Of a stretch of 64,000 nucleotides of DNA, positions 11,399 to 24,500 are shown piece after piece (the first letter of the stretch is position 1; the number at the start of each line of letters is the position of its first letter). The notes beneath the pieces were generated by a model. The model did no database searches, was not told where the DNA came from, and worked only from the letters and a program-made list of their open reading frames with translations. Made by a program: the position numbers and the translations under genes. Location: NCBI GenBank assembly GCA_030549205.1, contig JAUKTV010000001.1:930001-994000 (forward strand), read 5' to 3'. Source of the stretch: Apiosordaria backusii (lineage: Eukaryota > Ascomycota > Sordariomycetes > Sordariales > Lasiosphaeriaceae).

Positions 11399-14300
11399 AC
11401 CTGCAAGAATGTGGTGTGTAAGGATTAAAGTCTGGGGTCTGGGGTATTCTCCTGTTTCAGTAAAACATCTTCCGCACCCTCCGCAACTCTGCAAAAATCC
11501 GAAATGCTCACGCGAGGCACAGTCTCTTCTGTGTGACCAAAAGAATGTCAGACGGGTCAAACATTCCCTTTTTTGTGGCTGGCTGCTTGTGGCTTTCTCC
11601 AGATATATCTCTGTCAGTGTACATAGGTAAGGTAGCACTAATGTTTCATGTCTGACATGGACCTTTCCCATGCTGCTCATTGCATATTGTATGTACATTG
11701 TCACTGTACATGCATAAAGCATCTGATGTTCTATGCAAGGCTCTTTTTATACCTACCTACCCACCTGAGTTGTCTGCTCAGCCAGCCAGTATTGATAGCA
11801 GGACCGCAGATAGGGCATTCATCCTGAGCATGTGTATGGATGGGCCCTTAGCAAGAAGCATATAGAGCGGATGGATGGTGGTGGCGCGGAAGATCCGACT
11901 CCCATCCGCCCGCAGCCCGCTGACGCGGAACGGGTTGTTCATAGATAGACCAAAAGTAAAAATAGCCGCGGTCCCGTCATACCAGACTTTCTCCAAGCGC
12001 CGTCAACTTTTTCTTTCCCCATCTAGCGGCGTCTATTCCATTCAGCCGCGATCACAAAACCTGGACATCATGCATGTGAGTTCCCGGGCCGGGTATAGTG
12101 TAGTGTACACACACACTCGACCGCCTGGACATGGTGTGTACACACGTGTCTAAGCGAGCTATTGCACTTCTCTGGCTAACAAGGCTAGATATGTCAAACA
12201 GCTCGGTTGAGAGTCGCTAACCAAGCCTCGGACATATGGAGAAAAAAACCCACAAAAGATTCAAAATGCCATGGACGAAAAGGGAAGGATACTTGTATAC
12301 GCACTTACAGAGCTTGCGTCCTCGCGTGTGTAGGACTGTGCCACTCGCTTCCAGTCTTCATCTCTGCTTCTTCACCCGCTCGAAGTATCAACTGAGTTCG
12401 TAATCTTGGAAAAAGATATCATCCATCATCCAAATGCCCTCGTACCGGAACTGACACCCTCTTGCCGAACCCAGCAGCCTAGTCCTTCGCATTTGTTTGC
12501 ACCGCCGGCGTCACGCTGTCTAGGCAAGACGGTGGGCCTAGGGCTGTTTCTCTGGAGCCGGCTTTTTCGGATCTGCTCCATACGAGGGCAAACACGTATC
12601 CTGCCTGATCTGGACGTGTCTCTAGCATAATCCCCCTGATTCGTTGGCGGAACCATATCTGGGTCATCGGCTCAACGGGACGAAAGACAATATCGCGGCT
12701 CATGATATAAGTGTTGTTTGTTCGGCAAGAGCGACTCTGACCAAGAGATGGACAATTCATGCCTGAAGACAAACCGCAACTCCGCACCAAGGAAGTTATT
12801 CCATATCGAATGCTTCGCTGGCAAGCCCAACTCAAAGGTGCAGCAGCTGCAGCCGAGTAGTTCTTTCGTGGCGTCCATGAGGCTGTAGTACAGCTGCGGC
12901 TGCATCAGACGGCATTGAAGACGACTGCACAGGTTGCCTGTCGATCATTTACAGCCAAAGACGTACGCCCCCTTCCCAAAGACAGCGGCTCAATAGTACT
13001 CAAAGAAGACGGGCGACAAGGACAAGGTCTCTACGGCAAGACAGATCCAAATACCGTGCCGCCCAAGGCGTGGTGTGGTGTGGCTGAGAGAAGCATGGCA
13101 TGGCCGCCATACCGTTTTACACCTGCCGAGGCGACACGAGACGGGCCCACGTTGGCAGGAAACGACACCCACGTGGTTGTTGACAATTTTCTACCTCGCT
13201 TTAACCAAGTTCCCTGGATGACAGGCCGCGTATTACGACCGGACCAGCTCCGAATGGTTGGATGGTAGGTCGGTAAGATCTGGTCGATCCTGCTGGCCAT
13301 CATCGGCTGGCTGGGTGGCTGATGTTCATCCGCCGATAGATTGGATGATGGTCTTTTAGGCGTGTAAAAACACTCCCATTATCAGATATATGTCGTATCA
13401 TAGCATGAACTGACAGCTGCAAATGCAACCCCCAAGCTTTGGCCCGGCTGTGCGCTTGCTCTGGCCTGTTGATCCCCTCGATCCAATCCACTTGGTTACA
13501 TAGCCGGCCTGAAAGTTTTCTTTCGATTAAGCGGGCCGATTCGGTGCCTACAACGGCTACCGACCTGGAGCTGAGGTCCATGGCTGCTTTGATATGCAGG
13601 GCGCGGTTGAACGCTCAGACGGGCGTACCAGAAATAAAGGCATCCGTTGGCATCCTTCAGCGCTTCTGTGGCATTGACTTGAATTCCGTCGCGAGAAAAA
13701 AAGTTGACTGGCAACTCGCAGAGTAGCATTGGAGATTTTGCCGCAGGCGACTGGGCAAACAGACGGCTGGATATCCGCAGAACTTCCAGCGTCGTATTCT
13801 CTGCTCCAAGGCACGGAAAACGCCGCCTTGCCTGTACGCCGACTGCTGGATGTATGTTCTGTCCGAGGTCACGGACAAGAAGTGGGGAGGAGAAAGGTAA
13901 AACAACAAAGTCCGGCCTAGGGGGAAAGGAGTGTCTTTTTGGTGTGCAACCAAAAAGCTGAAGGCACATTGTCACTGGGTTATCTCCTGCTTGGGTCGAG
14001 ATGCTGTCAGTTCGGTTCAAGAGCCGCAGGGAGGGATCGCAGGAAGACGCTAGGCAACACCCGACAGACAGTTCGTGATGATGCGTAGGTGTTCGCCCGA
14101 CATGCGTGTACTCTTGGGGCTACCCTCCGGAAGGGCGAGCGGGCCGGGTGGCCGTCCCGGGTTCGGGTCCGAGCCAGAACCATAAGCGCCGTGTGGGGCT
14201 AATCATCCCACCATTGCAACTCCAGCACACAGCAACGGCGGTAACGACATCTCTTGGTGCGGACGCCGCCGAATTGTCCGTGCAAACCTGCCGGTGACGG

Positions 14301-17019
14301 GCATCCGGAGGGAGAATACGGGATGTTTTGCGAGGCTAGAATTACCGGCGCTCAGTGACTGTTTCCGTGCAAAGATTGCCGAGCGCGGTTGACAGATTGA
14401 GTCGCTTGCATGTTGGGCTTCCCTTCGGCGCTTGTCTGCGCAAAAAAGGACTGGTTTGTGTGCGAACAGACGCGGGAGGCAGACCCAGGCGTGGGAAGAG
14501 TGGGTTGTCCGTGAGGGGAAGTCGGACGGAATGTGGAGGGGGGTGGTGATTCATGGTAAGGTGAGGTGGTGTTGGATGGTGGTGGTGGAAAGAAAAGAAG
14601 GTACATTTGGAATGGTTCAAACCCGTACCCCTCCCCCCCCAGGTCCCCCATCCCTGGCCCGTGGGCGTTAAACCGTTTTCGGCTTACCCCAGTCTGCCAC
14701 CCAACGGCCCTGGTCCTTGTCCGGACAGGGGTGCCAATGCGCAGCCCTATATTAAGTAACGTCATCCCCTTCTTTCTGCGTCTCGACTCGACATGTGTGA
14801 CACTACTGCTGGTGTCGATGCTGGATGTGATCTGTATGTGACTTGCTATTCGGCAAGGTGTGCTGTCTAGATTTCTGAAAGGGTGTGTGTGCCATGTGCA
14901 CTGTTTGGAAGGCGGGCAAATCAGAAATTGTCCGGCTTCCATATTCAGAAGCTGCTGCTCAAGAGGCTTGTTTTGGGCTTGCGTGTCCATGCCATCGTGG
15001 ATACCAGCCCCTTCGCCTGCCTCGGCACTTGTCTGCGCTTTGGCCTTGGTTTTTCTCGGAGCTGCTTTCTTCTTCTGATATCTCGTTTGTCGTAGGCACA
15101 ACCAAGAATAGGAACTCGTTCGGACCTCGTTTTCGGTCTGTGTGTGTACAGTACGTTCGATCAACAAGCGCCGTCGATACCGATGTGGCATGCCGGGCCA
15201 TGCAGGTGCTCTGACCTTTTCAGACCCTGCCTGGGCTTCCCTGTCGATGATGGGATGAGGCTCCAGACAATGCCGTGAAGAGTCAAGATGTCCGTCGTGT
15301 GTCCCTTCTGGGAACGGCGCAGCCATGGCGGCGCCGGGTCAAGGGCCTGACAAGCGCTTGGGAAGCGGCAGAGGGCTCTCACCTCAACCCGATGCATCGC
15401 TAGTCCTCCCGGGATCCACTGGCTTGGCCCGTGCTTGCAGATTCAGATGCGACGAACAGGGCAAAGATCGTGTTTGAGGAGGAGGGGTTTGATGGCCGAA
15501 TCAGGTGATTTTCTTCCTTCTTATTTAGTGTACTGTCCACATGTGATTGTGGAAGTCCCTTAAAACTCTCATTATGTAAGTGATAGGGGCTGCCTCTTCG
15601 CCCTGACAATCACCTTGTTTTGTTGAGTTACTGTGTAGATCTGGACTCTGACCCCGGCGGAGAGGTCGCCGATGTACACTATCCGTATCTACAATGCAAC
15701 GGTAGCTGTCGTGAAGCAGCCCTCATGACGTTGGAGCATCGCGTGGAGTGCATTGGAGGGACTGGAGAGCCAAAGCAAGACCCGGCAGTGGTTGTGGCTT
15801 TGCAGCTGCATCGACGATGGACTGGCAAGCGAAATAGCAGCATGGACTGGCATGCAGTGTGTTCTGTTCCTGGAAGTCGAAGGGCGTCAAAAAGAGTTGA
15901 TCTGTTCTTCCGAGAACCTTGATGAGAAAAACACTGTGCATTTTGGGCTGAACAGCATCTCCGCACGACGATCCATGGCCTGTCCCGCCAGTCTGGAGAG
16001 TTCGGGAAGCCGAGCCTCAGTTAGACGAACCTGGCACGTACATAGTGTAGTTGGGGCTGGTGCGCGTGTCTCGCCTGGTCGTGCCAGCCACACCATGCCC
16101 CACCTACCAACCCGAGTAAAGTGTCATCACCGTTGCTCGCCCGAAAAAAAGAAAAGAACATGACAGCAAAATGAGGAAAAAGCAAAACATGTCCCAAAAG
16201 TTGGCCCCCTGTCTTGAACGTTTTGATGTCTTGGTATTTTCCCTTGTTCCCTCCCCTCTGGCTCAAATGCTTTCTGTTTTGTCCCACACGTTGACGGCCG
16301 TGTTTATCGTTAATATATAAAACCAAAACAAATAGATGCGTACAAATACATAGCCAAAAATACATAAAACGCTGGTTGTTAATAATACATTGCAAGGTGT
16401 CAATATACAATGCCAAAAAGTGCAGAGAATAGAAATGCAACGAAGAGAAAAACAGAAAAGCACAAAACCAAATGCCTCGCTCCGTGTGGCTCCAATACAG
16501 ACAAACCTCCGGGCCCAGGGATCCTCGATCCCCCTTTTTTCTGCCATGACAACCCTTGGAACAGGTCGATGGAAAAACCACGCAAACACCTTGATCGTGT
16601 TTTGCAGAATTGTTGCGCACCGCAATGTGCGATACGTGGAGAATCTCCCGTGTCAGAATCGACAGGGGCTTGTTGTTTGGGATCTCCCAAGGAATGTTCG
16701 CGAGCGAGGACCCCTGGCTCACATCCATCCCCCGCTGTCCCACTCATCGTGGGTCTATCCGCAAAGGGAAGGGAGCGGGGGAGCCAGCGGAAGGGGTACC
16801 AAACCACAACGAGTTTGGGGTGACTCGGGGAGGCTGAAACATCGGTGAAATTAAGGTTCAATCGTTATCTCCTGGTCGCGTGGCTGACGATCCTGGAACT
16901 CCACCACCGCGCAATTTTTCTTCCAACAACCGCTCGCCTTCGCCATATTGCTGTTGCTGGTATGACGCCTGGTGCGATGTCTGGTGGTGGTGGTGATGCT
17001 GTTGCTGTTGCTGTTGCTG

Positions 17020-18520
17020 CTAGAATTGTCGCGGCTCCGAGGAAACGGCAAATTGATGTGTTGGAGGCTGCGGGGACTGTGGAACGTCCGAGAGCAGGGA
17101 CGAAACCGAGTGTGCTCCGGTTCGCACAGGAGCGGCCTGTAGAGGAGGCGCACGATGTGATTGCTGCCCTTGCTGAGGCTGGGATGAGGTCGAAGGCTCG
17201 CTGTCGCGAGTCGAGCTCGCCCCCGACGTGTGCATTGGCGACATCTCGCGTCCCGCTCCAGAGCTCTCTCCACGGCCCCGGCCCGCAGCCCGGTATGACC
17301 CCAGATCACTCCGTTGCCGTGAGTGGCCTCTTCTTCGCCCTGGCGGTGGGTTAGACAGTGCTGCGCTGTGCGGAAAAGGTGGTGATCGAAGTCGTTGCGC
17401 CGTCGATGGTGGAGGGATGGGAGGCTGTGGCCCTGCTGCTTTTCGTTTCCGCGGTGATTCCCCTACTGCGTGAACGAGCTAGTTAGCCCGCGCGATATCC
17501 TCACGAGCGAGATTTTAATTTGGACGAACCTGAGGGCGTGCCGGGCTGGTCCGTACCACTCCGTGCTCCTCCCGCCTGTGTTGTGGGAGGCTGCCAATGG
17601 TGGAAATAAATCGACGGCGACGGCTGAGCGTCCTGATGCTGCGAATGAGCAATTCCTGGATGTGAGGCCGTTGCTGGTCCGCCGCCCGGCCCGCCCGGCA
17701 GGTTTGTGTTGAGATTTGGCAAATTTGATGGTGGTCGGCCGGGCATGCTTTGCCCTCTGGGCCTTGTTGGAGAGCCTGGATAGCCCGCCATGTACGAGCT
17801 GGTCGGCCCCTGTGCCGAGCCTGGCGTGGACGGCACCCCCCCAGATGTTGGATATTGGCCATATGCCTGGACTTGGGAGTCTCTTCTTTGGTGTTCCGAG
17901 GCAATGGCCCCCGACGGCATCAGTGCTGGAGGATGCTGCTGCTGATGTGATGGTATAAATTGCTGTGCCCATTCCCATGTCTGTGGCGAGAGCGCTCCTC
18001 CGCCCATGCCGGCGAAAACGACAGGTACCAGTGGTGGTGGAATTCCTCCGTGCAGCGATGTCCTCAGGATTTCGTGCTCCATTTTCCTCTGCTCTAGGCG
18101 GAAACTCTCTTGTCGCGTTTTTTCCTCTTCCTGTTTCCTCTTGTCCTCTTCTGCTTTCGCTTTCAGCCAGCACTGCATTGACTCCTCATTACCATGCCAC
18201 GACGGAGGTAGCGGAAGCTGCGTGTAAGGCTGACTCTGCTGCTGTGATGGCGGCGGGGGAGGCCCCGATACTGGTGCTTGGGAAAGTCCGGATCCTGGAA
18301 GCGGTTGAACTGGAGGCAAGGCTGCCGGCGGTGGCAAGCCACGGTGAGGTGCCGACATGGGCTGGTTCAACGGACTGCTGTCTCGCGGGTTAGTGAGCGT
18401 TGCCTTGTAGCTCGGATCCTTATATATCAAGGGGGGAGAAGGCCGTGATGTGCTCGGCGGGGTGGGTAAATCATGGACGGGCCCGTAGCCGTACTGCACA
18501 GGCTTAGTGATGGTGAGCAT
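17020..18520 (-). CDS. Pro/Gln-rich conserved-looking fungal protein, two exons, 478 aa
   Basis: Exon 1 is 18520-17530 and exon 2 is 17465-17020. The 64-bp intron begins gttcgt, has a ggctaac branch site and ends cgcag, and the splice keeps a coherent reading frame. The protein is mostly disordered. The N-terminus is rich in Pro and Ser (motif GPVHDLPTPPSTSRPSPP, about residues 13-30). A charged Glu/Lys/Arg/Gln coiled-coil-like helix spans about residues 125-165 and is followed by the hydrophobic block PPPLVPVVFAGM (about 170-181). The C-terminal half carries SPRKRK-type basic motifs and Gln/Pro/Ser runs. This resembles a nuclear regulatory or scaffold protein, but I do not recognise the family. 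The same frame stays open for 53 further codons past the TAG at 17020-17022, starting with seven Gln codons (see findings). Confidence 0.82.
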
Positions 18521-21500
18521 CCTTTATGTGAGAAGTCAATGGGGATGGAGGGAAGGGAAGAGAATGCCCAACACATGGGAGGGACACAAGAGAGGGGGTA
18601 AAGGTAGGTGCAAAATAAAAGAAAGAGGTCACCAAGGAGGGAGGGGGCTTTTGAAGAGACCAATGTGCAGGGGGGAGGGAACAATAAGACGTGGAAATAA
18701 CCTTTTCAGGAAGAAGCTGGATGTGGCGGCCAGCCAAGTAACGGTAGCAGAGAAGGTAGTAGGCGGGGCGTGGAGTGATGAAACGTCGAAAGTACAGATG
18801 CCCACCCTCATTTGACCATTGGTGCCGCATAGAAAATATAAGTACTTGCTAAGGTAGGAAAGGGCAAAGACGGCTGATGCTGGTAAGTCCAGGGCAGGAA
18901 AGCAACTACACACACTTGAGGCGGAGCTAGAGCGGGCGAGTCGAGGGTCACCCTTGCTCCGTGCCTCTTTGCCCCGTCCCGATCTTCCTCCCCGTCCAAG
19001 TGAGCAAGAAGCAGCTGCGCTTGTGTCTTTTGACGGGTAGTGGATGCAATGCCGAGCCTGTCAGGCAGTTGTGTGCGTGTATATATACGTCAGAGAAGCC
19101 AAGTAAGAAACGGTTGTCTTCTGGATAAAGGGTGAGAAAAACAAGGACAGCGAGCGGGAAGAAAGGAGAGGGATAAGACAAGAATTTGTAAACTGTCGAC
19201 AGTTTACTGTTTAGGCAAGCAGCCGAGCGGGAAACAATGTGGAGCAAGCGGACGTGCCCTGAGCTATTTCATTTAGAAGCAGCGCGTATCAGAACAGATT
19301 GACAACAGGGTACTCAGGAAACCGAGCATCAAAGTGGTCCCCGATGAACTCGAGACAGGTAAGCCGTTGAGGAAACAGAGAGCAATACGCTCAGGACCAG
19401 TCGATGGCGATCAGAACAAGATGGCCACGGCAAGGAGTCTTGGTCGGGAGCGCGGGCCAGCCAGGGCAGACGTCTAGATGCTGCTGCACAGGAGTACCGG
19501 GACAGCCAAGATGATTCCAGAAATCTGGGGAGGGGCATTGGGAGTGGTCTGTGGCCTGTTTCCTGGTATCGATCCTGTCTTGAAAAAGTCCTGGCACCGG
19601 AAGACTGTTGTGCGTTGCTGGCTTGCTGGCCGGGTGGAATGCCCCAAAGGGAGTTGGTACCTGGCCCTGTCAGTGCAGTAGTGTCCACACCACCGGAATC
19701 CGTGAGTGACTGACAAGGCTGGCGCTTTTCAGAGAAGGGGGGCACTGTTTTTAGCATATCAGATGTGCTGGAGCCCTGTCAAGTATCCCCTTGCCCTCTT
19801 GTAACAGAAAGGACCTGGAGTGAATTTGGACCGTGTGAGCGAGGACGAAGACACAGGGACCGGAGCCCGGGGGGTGGTGTGTTTGGATTGACGCCAAAGC
19901 AGATCCTCAACCAGAACCAGATGAGGAGGGCCAGACAGGCGAATCAGAACCTTGCAAAGGGGTGTGTGGATAACGATTCCCGGCACCAGGTGCTGGGCGA
20001 GCCAGGGTCTTGCGAGCACACAGTACCCGCCATCAACCCCCTGCGACTCCCACTACCCATCCACCATCTGACATTGACTGTCTAGTAGGTATCACGATGC
20101 TTGTGCTGAGCCCTGCTGCTCATCATCATCATGGGTGGTCGAGGTTGTGAGCTGCCTAAATCGGATGAATATGCTGACGAACAAGGAACCAGGATAGAAT
20201 CGATCCAGACTCTGAACAAAGCGTTTTCACAGTAGGCCCAGCTCGGAGAACTCATAGCAACCCGAAAAAAAGGTTGGTGAAGTTTCAACAATCAGCTAAG
20301 CCCGCAAGCTCGATGTAACTGATTGGGACACATCTGTTGCTTGGTCAGGGAGGTATCTGACAGCCGAAGCAAGACCGTTGGGTCCGGGTGCAGCTGGCTT
20401 GCCCTGAAAGCTGGCTGATGCGAGCGAGCGAGCGAGTTAACCGCGCAAGGTGGGTAGGGCAGTTGGCTGGGCTGCAGGTAAGAAGAAAAGGTTGATACAT
20501 GCACACACTATACTCATCCTGCGCGGGGCATAAGCTGCAGAATGCCGTGTAGATGTCCTGATGGCTCGATCTCATCCAGCTGGCCTGGAGCACAGCAAAA
20601 CGCATGACTGGCTCGGACCAGCAACCAGTACACGCCGTGGATCATCGCGGAGGGCTCTGGTATGTTTCCCTAACAAATGTCAAGATCCAGGTTTAGGCAG
20701 TGTTGGAACGTTTTCGTTACTTGCGTGCGTGTCTGTGTGTTTTGTGTTTGTGCGCATAGCGATGCGGCCGGCAGGATGCGAAGGGTACTGTTATATTCAA
20801 TCTCGACCTGGAGTGACTCAGGAGACGATGCTTGCAGCCGCGGTGTCCCAGTGATCGGAAAGGAAACCTTAAAGCATAAGAACGCTTTGACAGCGCGCAA
20901 TGCACTCAGACTTTGGGGGGCTCAACCCCCAGATGATTCGCGATGGGTGGCTAGGGGTCAGGATGGTGGGGGGAAACAGTCGATCTCGCGCTTGCAGCCG
21001 CAATAAGTACCATGGCATGCACTTTCGACGGGTCCTCGTGCAGGGCCGGACGTGACGGTACAACCAAGGAGTACTCCGTAGGGAGGTGCGTGGGGAGACA
21101 GACGACTTCTGCCGGAATCACCACCTTTGTGCCGCGGGGTCCAGCAGCAGGGAAGACGGCGGCCGGTGACCGGAGAAGGCGGAGCATTGAAATCCACCTG
21201 GACACTCACATCTTAGGCCGGAGTATTTGATGATAAGAGCGGAGGGATTTGCGAAAATCCCGTTCGTCCTATTCGAAGGTAAAGCGTTGGATATCACTGA
21301 TAGGATGACGCCGGCACTTGGGTATAGGAGGGCGAGTTAAGACAGCCATTGTCTGGGCGAACAGTTGTTCGGATGTGCGTTGTGACGAGTGCTGTTCTGA
21401 ATTCAGGCAAACCATGACCAAACCAAAGTTGTGGGTGCAGCCACTCAGTTGGCAGACAGGTGGCCCTCCAGGTGGCATCGCTGTCATATCAGGTGGCCCA

Positions 21501-24500
21501 AGCGCCAGTGCCGAACCACAGCTTGCTTCAAAACACTGCAAGCCGCTTCAAGTTGGTTTCTAAGAGACTCGTAGTGAGCCCGTGCTGTTGTCGGCGGTAG
21601 TTTTACCATGTCGTAGTTTCTGCAAGATACCCGCCGTGACGTTGAAAATAGCCACGGAGGTTGTCGAAACAGAAACACCACCACCGAAGCGAAGCCAGAC
21701 CTGGAAACCTTGGAACGTCCAAGCTGTTGTGGGGTAGCACCTATTATCGTGCACCACCGTTACACATTGCTCCTTCCGTCGCTGGATAATGCTACTTTCC
21801 TGAGGTTGGTGGTCGTGACTTCCATGTTAGTAGTGCACAAGCCGGAGAAATTCTCATCCAAACATCAGTCACGGTTCCCTGGGTCTGGACCTTGGCTGCG
21901 ATTATGCGGCGGGTGTTACCAGCAGAGCAGAGCACCTCACCTCGTACACGGTACACGACCATTCTGTGAGCTTACCTACGACCACAGGTGATTGCAACAT
22001 CACGGACAGACCCTTCCGCAGCACGTCTACTGTTCCAGGAACCCGCGAATATAGTGGATATTAAAAAGGTGTGTCAAACCCTCAGCTCCATCTCTCAATC
22101 CGTCTCGCTACGCATCTGTCGGCCTGCCGGTGGGGTTGGTTACTGAACAAGCAAGTGCAGGGCCTAGGAACCACGCGTGTCCTCCCACATGCAGAGCTGC
22201 AGCTGGCCAGCCCCCTCTTGATCGACGGAAACACTCGTTTCGTTCTGGCGGCCTTTCAGCTGTCTCTGGAAACTATTTCCGCATCCAGTGTCGAAACGGC
22301 CCTCCTACGCTCTCAAGAGGACAGTGATTGATGCACCTCATCCAGTTTCATCCAACTGTCACCCGCCATTGCAGACCGGTTCTGGATTCAGACCCGCTCT
22401 TCACTGCAGACTCAGGAATGTGGCCGACAAACTGGTGGACGCTCATGGCATGTGCTCCATTCGATGATGTGCTTGCCAGTGGCGCATACTGAGGCACCCA
22501 GAGGACCCCCTAGCGTCTGTATGTGGCACAGTGAGCAACTTGCAGCTCCCTGTCTGCCATTTGACTTGCTTGGAAGCAGATGCTGTGTCGGTGCTCCATT
22601 CACGGCTCATCTTTCAAGGCCAGGCTGGACGATGGGCCCATCCTCCCGTATGCCTCTCTTTTGTTGGTCGAGAATGGAGACAAAAACCGCGCGGTGAAGG
22701 GTCTGCCCAACCCCATTGTCACTGGTCGAGTCACACACGGAAGTTCGTCCACGGCAGGTTCATGACTATCATATATTTACTTGGGGATTGGCCCAACTTT
22801 GCTCATGCTTTCGCCATTCAGTTCTTGGCTCTTAATTCTCGAGACGAGAAGCATAACCACGAGGAGCCCTTCCCGAACTTACGTAGTATGATTTGAGCCA
22901 TCATTCTCTATCGAGCTACAACACTTCACACCCGTCACGACACAAAATGACACCCCTATGCCAGCCAAACTTGTCCCAGGAGGCCGACTCTTCACTAGCC
23001 TTTTCGTCTGGAGCACAGTCTAGGCAACCAGCTTATGTGGACGTTGACCAGAAAAGACTCTATGCATTTGCCATGGGTTCAGATGGCAACACACCAACCA
23101 AGTCATTCAGCAAGTGCGCACAGAGACTGCAAGTAAGCCGCTCCTATGGCTGGTTTCCGTCGACAATATCGCAACTTCAGACGTCCGCTTCGGCCTTAGA
23201 GCTTTCGGCTTAGACATGGATAATCTACCGTATCCAGCAGATGTGTTCAAAGCACAGACGGTTCATTACGTCGAAATTCACCTTCACCTTTAAGGCATCC
23301 CGTTCTTTCGAATCATCAGCCAGTCCTGCCTCACTTTTTGCCAATTTGGGAGGCGCCGGAACCCGCATGCAACAGGGTGTGGTGCTCACACACCTCAGCA
23401 AGGCCCCTTGTTCAGAGAGGCCCATGTCACCTGGTTCAACGATAATCTGAAACAACACCAACTCTTACTCAGTAATTCTTGCGATCCCGTGGGCGAGTGA
23501 AGCCCGCCCAGTCAATGGGGAGCAATGTCACACCATGTGAATTCCCGTACGGGCCCGATCATCTTTAAGACCGCTTGTGCATAGGTGTTATGGTACCTTG
23601 CCTTCCTGAGCAGAGTATCATCATCTTCATTCCCGCCTTATTCTTCACCAAAATACGACAGTCTCGTTGCGGAAGTGCGAATCAATGACGGTATCGAACC
23701 TGAAGAGACCAAGTCAAACACAGCACTCACCTGAAGAAGATGGCGAGGTCTGATACTACCAACCAGCCACTCTGGGCAGGTCAAAGACAACGAGTGGGAC
23801 TCGCAACTAAGTATTCTCGGCGACTCGTTGTACAGCATGTGCAACAACTCTCGGCAAGTGCTCAGAGGCATGGGCGAATCCATTCCTCTGTCCGCATCTC
23901 CCAAGATCTCCGTCGAATTCTGTTTGATACAGATCAAATTCAACAGGTTCAACTGCTCGCCAATCGTCCAAAGGGACGCCCATGCAGAGTGGCGTACCGT
24001 AGTATGCCTTCTGTAGCCATGTCGTCAAGAATTGTGCTGACCAAGGCAGGATTGGAACCGCAGAAGACAGTCAGGTGTTCTTGCAACCATGTCTCCTAGG
24101 TGATCGGCTCGGCTCATTCAGGTATTTTATATGACATATATTCATCTCTTGTACACAAACCTGCACCGGCCCGGCCCAAAATACGACCTTTGTCTGAGCC
24201 GATCTAGTCTCCGTTGAGGCTCACGGAACTCCCAGATTGTGGCACGCAACACCAAGCTCCGTTGCACACAACCCGCGGTATCCTGCCCGGAGCTGGGCAC
24301 AGGGGGACGTCCATCTTTCGATGTTCGTCTGAACACAATAAACAACCCATGAAAGATATTCAGAGATACACCTGCTTGCACGGGCAGCTGATGCTTGTTC
24401 CCAGCCTAATACCCGGAGCCAGCGCCTGCGGATATATCATTGGCTCCCCGCAGAAACTGAGCGCATGCCCCACCACGTCTGCCGAGCTTCGAGAACGATT

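Larger units (their letters stand above)
9591..16857. other. Long interval without a recognisable gene
   Basis: About 7.3 kb in which no open frame resembles a known family and no rRNA or tRNA is evident. It carries several simple-sequence tracts: CCTA repeats near 10448-10465, a C22 run at 10864-10885, AGCTC repeats at 11183-11215 and CCA/CCCA repeats near 11354-11398. A three-copy 12-mer is listed separately. The last several hundred bases before 16858 are probably 3'UTR of the next gene on the minus strand. Confidence 0.45.

Noticed and set aside
14352..15326. 324-codon ATG open frame on the minus strand
   Set aside because: Composition is unlike a folded protein, no motif or family is recognised, and no intron or neighbour supports it. 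Several open frames overlap on the other strand, typical of GC-rich noncoding DNA.
16021..16743. 240-codon minus-strand frame downstream of the Pro/Gln-rich gene
   Set aside because: Biased toward aromatic and hydrophobic runs from T-rich sequence; most likely 3' flanking DNA.
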